Assembly: GCF_964204645.1 (NCBI RefSeq) | Contig: NC_134029.1 | Location: forward strand, 12,268,850-12,332,849 | DNA from: Tubulanus polymorphus | Taxonomy: Eukaryota; Nemertea; Palaeonemertea; Tubulaniformes; Tubulanidae | DNA: 64,000 nt | Direction: 5' to 3' | Part shown: piece after piece, positions 27,801 to 33,800 of the stretch | How the letters are laid out: every line of letters starts with the position of its first letter | Position numbering within the stretch: position 1 is the first letter of the stretch | The notes under the pieces: generated by a model | The model's database searches: none | Told to the model about the DNA's origin: nothing | The model's input: only the letters and a program-made list of their open reading frames with translations | Program-made: the position numbers and the translations under genes

Positions 27801-30800
27801 ATAATTGTCTGTTTGCCGTAACACCGACTCAACTTTTCAGGATGAGTCGGTAAGTAGGAAAAAATTTTTTTTGCTAAATTTTTGGGCAAAAAAAACAAAT
27901 TCATCAGCCTTTAACTTGGAAACAATATCGCAAAAATCATCTTCGCTGTGCACGGGAAATTTGTCTAATAACGTTCAAGAATTATTCTAAAATTATAAAA
28001 ACTTCGTCCAGAGCGTCATCTCTGTGTTAAAAATGAAACCGTACATTGAATATGTGCACGGTTTTACGTTACCAGCTTTGATATAGTCACTATGAGAATG
28101 AATGGCAGCTTATTGGAACACTGCCAGTTTCCTGGAAAACTTAAATTAGGCCACATTGACAAGGCATGTTTTCACACGATGCACACTTGAATTCAAACAT
28201 ATATAATACGTAGCTCATACGTAGGCAGTGGGTCGGTCGGCCGTTTTTATAAAAAATAAAATTTATTTCAATGAATCGCAGAAAAAAAGTTTTCACTCGG
28301 TACCGTTAAAGTCGGGTCGGTCGGGTTACGGCAAACAGACCATTAATATGGGATGGCCTAAAATTCATATGATGTAACATATCAGAGGGTGGCTGAATAT
28401 TGGGTCATGGAAACCTCTTCCAATTTTGGCCGCGGAAGTTAAAATACCGGTACAGAAGAAATTGGTTATTAGATCGTTTTAAATCCTGGAATGTACAACT
28501 ACAATATTCAGACCTCAACCTATACTTTTAGTTTGCTGCTTAATATTTTCAGGTCCCAAAAAATTAAAATTTATTACAGATTCTATCAAACAGAAAACAC
28601 AGCGCTCATCTTCTGCTACGATTATTCAGCCTATTTTCATGTCAAACGCGCACGCGTTACAGCATCACCTTGAGTAGTGTACTGTACGAGCTTGTGTGTG
28701 TGTCGTGTTGCACTCTGCGCGCACAGGTGGAGGCCTCGTGTAAGTGAATGTTCGCTTACACTTCAATGTCAATCAAAACAATCACCGGGTATTAAAATGA
28801 AACAATACCTATGGCGGATGTGTGAAATAATTACATCCTCACCAGCAATGAGCATTTAAGATTCGCACGTATACGGCACCTAGTCCAATGAAACGAACGC
28901 CATTCCATGGCTTTCCCATAATTATCTTAGTAGCGCCGGAATTCCCGTATATCCCAAAAACAGCCAATCCCATTCGCTCGTAGAGACGACGCCCCCCAAT
29001 CGAGGTCATTGCAATTTCATACGCGAGAGCTAAGAATTTTCCCGCCAAAAACAGTTTTCGTAGAAGTTTAACTCAGTTGACCATATACATCGACGGAGCT
29101 TCGCCATGTCTTCAATCGCATCGATTATACGTCGTTTAAGCCGAGAACCAATGAAACAAATGCTCACATAAAAAACGTACCGCGATTTTACATGAATTGG
29201 CTCAATGCCAACCTCATATCGCTGACAAAGGTAAACCAAAAAGGAAAGTAAGTGTTTTATTGTGAAATGAAATCATGTCAATAAAGAATGAATTGAATGG
29301 TCATCAGCGCTATGCCACTCATGAATACCAATTTCAAGACTGATCATGCACACTCAGCCAAGGTTGGTGTGCGCTGATGAAATAACAAAACCGATTAAAT
29401 AAAATCATAAAACGAAGAAAACGACAACTGATATAGCCAATATACGAAAGGAACCTAGATTTTATTACTGCATTAAATGTGTGTAAATATCAGAGCCCAA
29501 GAAAGTTTCTAATGAGAGTTATCGACTCCCAAAGCAAGTTATTAATCACGGTGATAGCAAGATGGACTTGAAAACGTTTCAACGTCTTTGTTGTCCAGCC
29601 ATTCGCACCAAAAGTCTGCTCTGGATGAGACTGAAAAATTAGAGACCAGGTGTACGGAAAATAGGTCCAATGAACTTGTGCTTGTATCATTTGAAATCTA
29701 TAGAGCCTATTCTAGGGGAGAATTGATATTGTTGAAATCAATTGATGTAGAATTTTGCGAAGGATGGCTCTGATGAAATCATTGATTCTTATCTATACAA
29801 ACTAACCTCTACCCATGATTATTTATTGCCCATTCCATCATGTACAATGGTTGCTGTTTCAGCAAATAATTGTCAGATGTGTCTGACAAATCTCAGATCT
29901 AACCAACATAACTGTGGTTCCAGGGAATTGTTCTGGTAGTCATTGGACTCCCTTGTTTTTTTTAATAGAAAAACATTCAGTTCTTCATAGACCCAGCTAA
30001 AAATGATGTCGATATTGATAATAGTAGATCAGCCCATGTGGAATTCTCCACCTTGATAAATGAACTTGTCTCTAAGTACATCTTGCAAAAGGAAGATGTG
30101 TCTATGCTTATTCTGAGCTCCCCATATCACACAATGATGAGTAAAACGGACAATTCGAATTGTGGCACTTTCACTTGTTGGTATGCTAGTTGCTTTGCAT
30201 TGGGTGTTCTGATCAGTCGGAAAGTTGATGCATTTAAATTTCGCAAAGATATCCACAAGACAATTGTTGGATCTTGTCAGAATCGTTTATTTTATTATGA
30301 AACTTATAGAAAAATGTGATGTGAGGTTTGTCATGAAAGAATTGATTGCGAGAAAAACTCTTTGAAATGCTGTGAATATTGTTGAACATTTCATATAACA
30401 TGTCTTCAGAGTCCATCTCTCTACCCATTATATACAAAGCCACATTTAAAAAAAATTTATTCACAGTTATTCATATAAAATCGTTTCAAACTCTCACAGA
30501 TTGTCAATCACAAAAGAATAACTCAGAAGGACCCAGTTTCACAAAAAAGTTTAATTCGTGTGGTTAAACTGGGTTCCGTTCTTAGTTGTTCCTTCACACT
30601 GATTAATTTTGTGATTTTCGTATTCAATATTTGAATGAATTCGTGTTGTGAAACTGGGTTCCGTTCTTAGTTGTTCCTTCACACTGATTAATTTGTGATT
30701 TTCGTATTCAATATTTTAAGTTGTTATGCGGTAGGTTTTTTAATCTGGTTATTATCTCTTCTGCATGTCTGAGTAGGTCTATCAACTTCAAAAGCAAAAA

Positions 30801-33800
30801 TATTTTATAGTTGGTAGTTGAAATTTGACTTTATTTTATAGTTAATAAACAAAAATCATAAATTACCACATCAATTTCTATGGGTTCAAGAAATTGGAAT
30901 ATTTTACAAGATTGTTACAATGCTATATTATGCCCGCATTAATCTAAATCATGGCTTCTAATCCATGAAAGTTAGATTTTCCAGTGTTTAAATCCCTACT
31001 TGGCAACCTGTGTGTGATGATTTAATAATAAAACATTTCAAATATCAAATTTATTCTAGCTTATAGCTTTTTGTGAGATGACTCCTATAACAGTGATAAT
31101 AACATTTATCAGATCTAAAGACCTGTTGATATTTTCCTTAAAAAAAGAAGTTTCTCTATCCACAAATGAGGAGAGATGGCTGCCAATTGCGTCACGCCGA
31201 ACTGATCAAAGAATCTGTCTGCTATGTTTAAGAGCCTTTCTCATTCAATGAAAAATGGCAACCCACTCGGAAGATATAGGTCTCAGAATTCAGGAAAAAA
31301 AGACCTCGAGCACAAAAGAGATCAACCCAATTTGCCCCATTGGGGGATAAAAGCATATGTGAAAGATCATGATCATTGATTAAAGTATTTTAAATTTTCC
31401 CATGAAAAGTTCACAAATGTGTAATAAGTGCAGATTTTGGCGAACAACTTAGGCTGCCAGTTGGCTATCTTGATTTTGATCAGGCCAGTTACTAGGCAGA
31501 AGATGTATCTAGGGTAGATCTATCAACCAAAGATCAAGACAATAAGTGACCACATAGCCTGTAATTTGTGCATTACAGGCACGCACCTCAGTTGACCCTT
31601 ACTATCAACCTAACTTTGCACTGTGCAGTGTTACACTGGCGGATATTGACTTAAAAGTTGATTGATCGTTCACTACGGCATATAGTAGTGCGCTCTGGTT
31701 ACTTGTTTTTAGGATTAAGGTATAGATGATAATCTACACCTAAATTTCAACAATTGTGGACATTACAAAAATGTATAGATGGCACCACTTACCATGATTA
31801 TCAAAGAAATATAGTATGTGTAAGTGCTTAGAAACTAAGCACAATAGACTGTTTTCATTTTCCAACCAATATGAGAGGGAATGACAGGGAAGCCTCAAAA
31901 GGAGACAAATAATATTAGGGACTACAATAATTTTCATTTCATCAGGTCAGAAAATCGCTAATGACGCCCGCTGCACACTGCATCGAAAAAACATTTTTTC
32001 CTCATGAAAAAATGTTTTCGATGTTTTTTGTTATGCCGTGTGCCAGGGAGTCAAAATACAAAACGCTGAACAGAAAAACGTCTTTCGTCAGAAAAAAGTT
32101 TATCACAAAACAAACACTGCTTGATTTGCGAAAATGTTTAGTGAAGTCGAAAACGTTTTTCGTCCCGTGTCCATTGAATGTTTTATCGTTTGCAGGCAAA
32201 ACGTTTTTCAAAAAACTGGCAAAACAAATTCATGCCGTGGGATTCTGGGGAAAACAAGACCAGGTACTCGAGTGCAGAGTACGATGCAATACAATTTGAT
32301 CATAATCACATTACCATTTTTATAGCTGTCCGACCGATATATTTCACGTAATTCCTTCATCAAGCGGTCAGTAGCAAGAACAGAACCTGACAGCGTACCC
32401 TAAAAGAGAAAAATTATTCTACCATCATTGATACCACAAACTTGAAATAAGGACCATTTGTGGGTAATCTGTATGTTAATCCCGATAGCATAATTCATTA
32501 TGACTGGGTTTAGAAAGCATATCACAGCAATTTGAGTTATTTTCGGTGCACAGCCTTTAGTGCACTCGTGTCTCGTAGCATCAGTATCTCGAAACGGGAA
32601 AACACTTGGGAAAAAGAGAGTGGTGTTTACCATTCGTAATCAAATAACTTGCTTTTCGTTATAGTTTTAGAATAGGAAGAGGTTATACAAAGGATACAAG
32701 GTCATTGGATGATGCAGCTTACGCAATTCACCCAGTGCTTATTCAAATGTTTGTTTGCATTACCGAATCCCTATTTAGATCATTTCCGTGCAGCACGAAG
32801 TAACAGTTAACCCATAAGCACTCAGGAATTTCATTATGTAGTGTCAATTACTCCTCAAAAAATTCAAGGGAAAATAGCTCATAGGCTGTTTATTTCAATG
32901 CATTACAAGTTGTTTTATTTTGTAGTAAATAGTCACGGCTTTCATATGATGTATGATTTGATGAGGTGGGCCACCAAAATGGTGTCCTTTTGGCTCCCCG
33001 AAATTCATCCAAACTTACTTGGATTTGAAGTGAGCTCTCAGATCTGTCATGTTCATACTCGAAATACTCAAGAAATTGAAATAGGAGGATGTTGATTTAT
33101 GTTCGCTATTTCGCGGAAATAGGTGTCTAGTTTATCATAAGCTATTGGGTTCGAATCCAACTATAATCGTTTTGTGCAGCATACGAAAAAAATGCCTGGG
33201 CAGATTCGGATGGCTTGAGGAGTAATAGGCAGGGTGGATACGGGTGGCATAAGTGCTAATGGGTTGTCAGGTCTAGCACATCAAAATGAATCAAGGGTAC
33301 CGACTTCAAAGCTAATTTTCGATAAACGAGAATGCGACGTGATCAACACGTGAACAATGCGCAGATTACATTAAGTTAATTTTAAGATGTACCATATAAC
33401 ACACAAAAATATCCGGTTTCACATAAAAAAGGTGCCACAAACAACTGGCTTTAGAGGGGTTATTCCTAATCATATAAAATCCCAGAATGATAGGATTAGG
33501 CACTTTTCAGGCATTTAGGAAAACATGATGATATAATATCGTACAAAAAATCACCTTCATTCATTAATCGGGTTTAAATCTGGAGACACGTGAAGTTAGA
33601 TTTTGACACAAATGCCAACCATACGGAGCATCATACATCATCAGGATGATGATTGTATTACGAAAATTCTAATATGTGATTGAGGGGAGCAAACTGGAAT
33701 AAGAGCTATGGCTGGTAACAGAGGATCAGATCACAAACAAGAAACAAAATTCTTAATATGGACTTTCCTAAATTTACATGATGGTGCATGTTTAATCCAG

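Noticed and set aside
29826-29860. Upstream exon with catalytic His for the Ulp1-like protease ([11 protein letters not shown])
   Set aside because: Gln precedes the Trp where the family has His, and no usable donor follows.
33130-33175. tRNA gene suggested by GGGTTCGAATCC
   Set aside because: Only a B-box-like phrase; no A box, acceptor stem or cloverleaf could be built. Similar phrases at 35595 and 36225 also fail.
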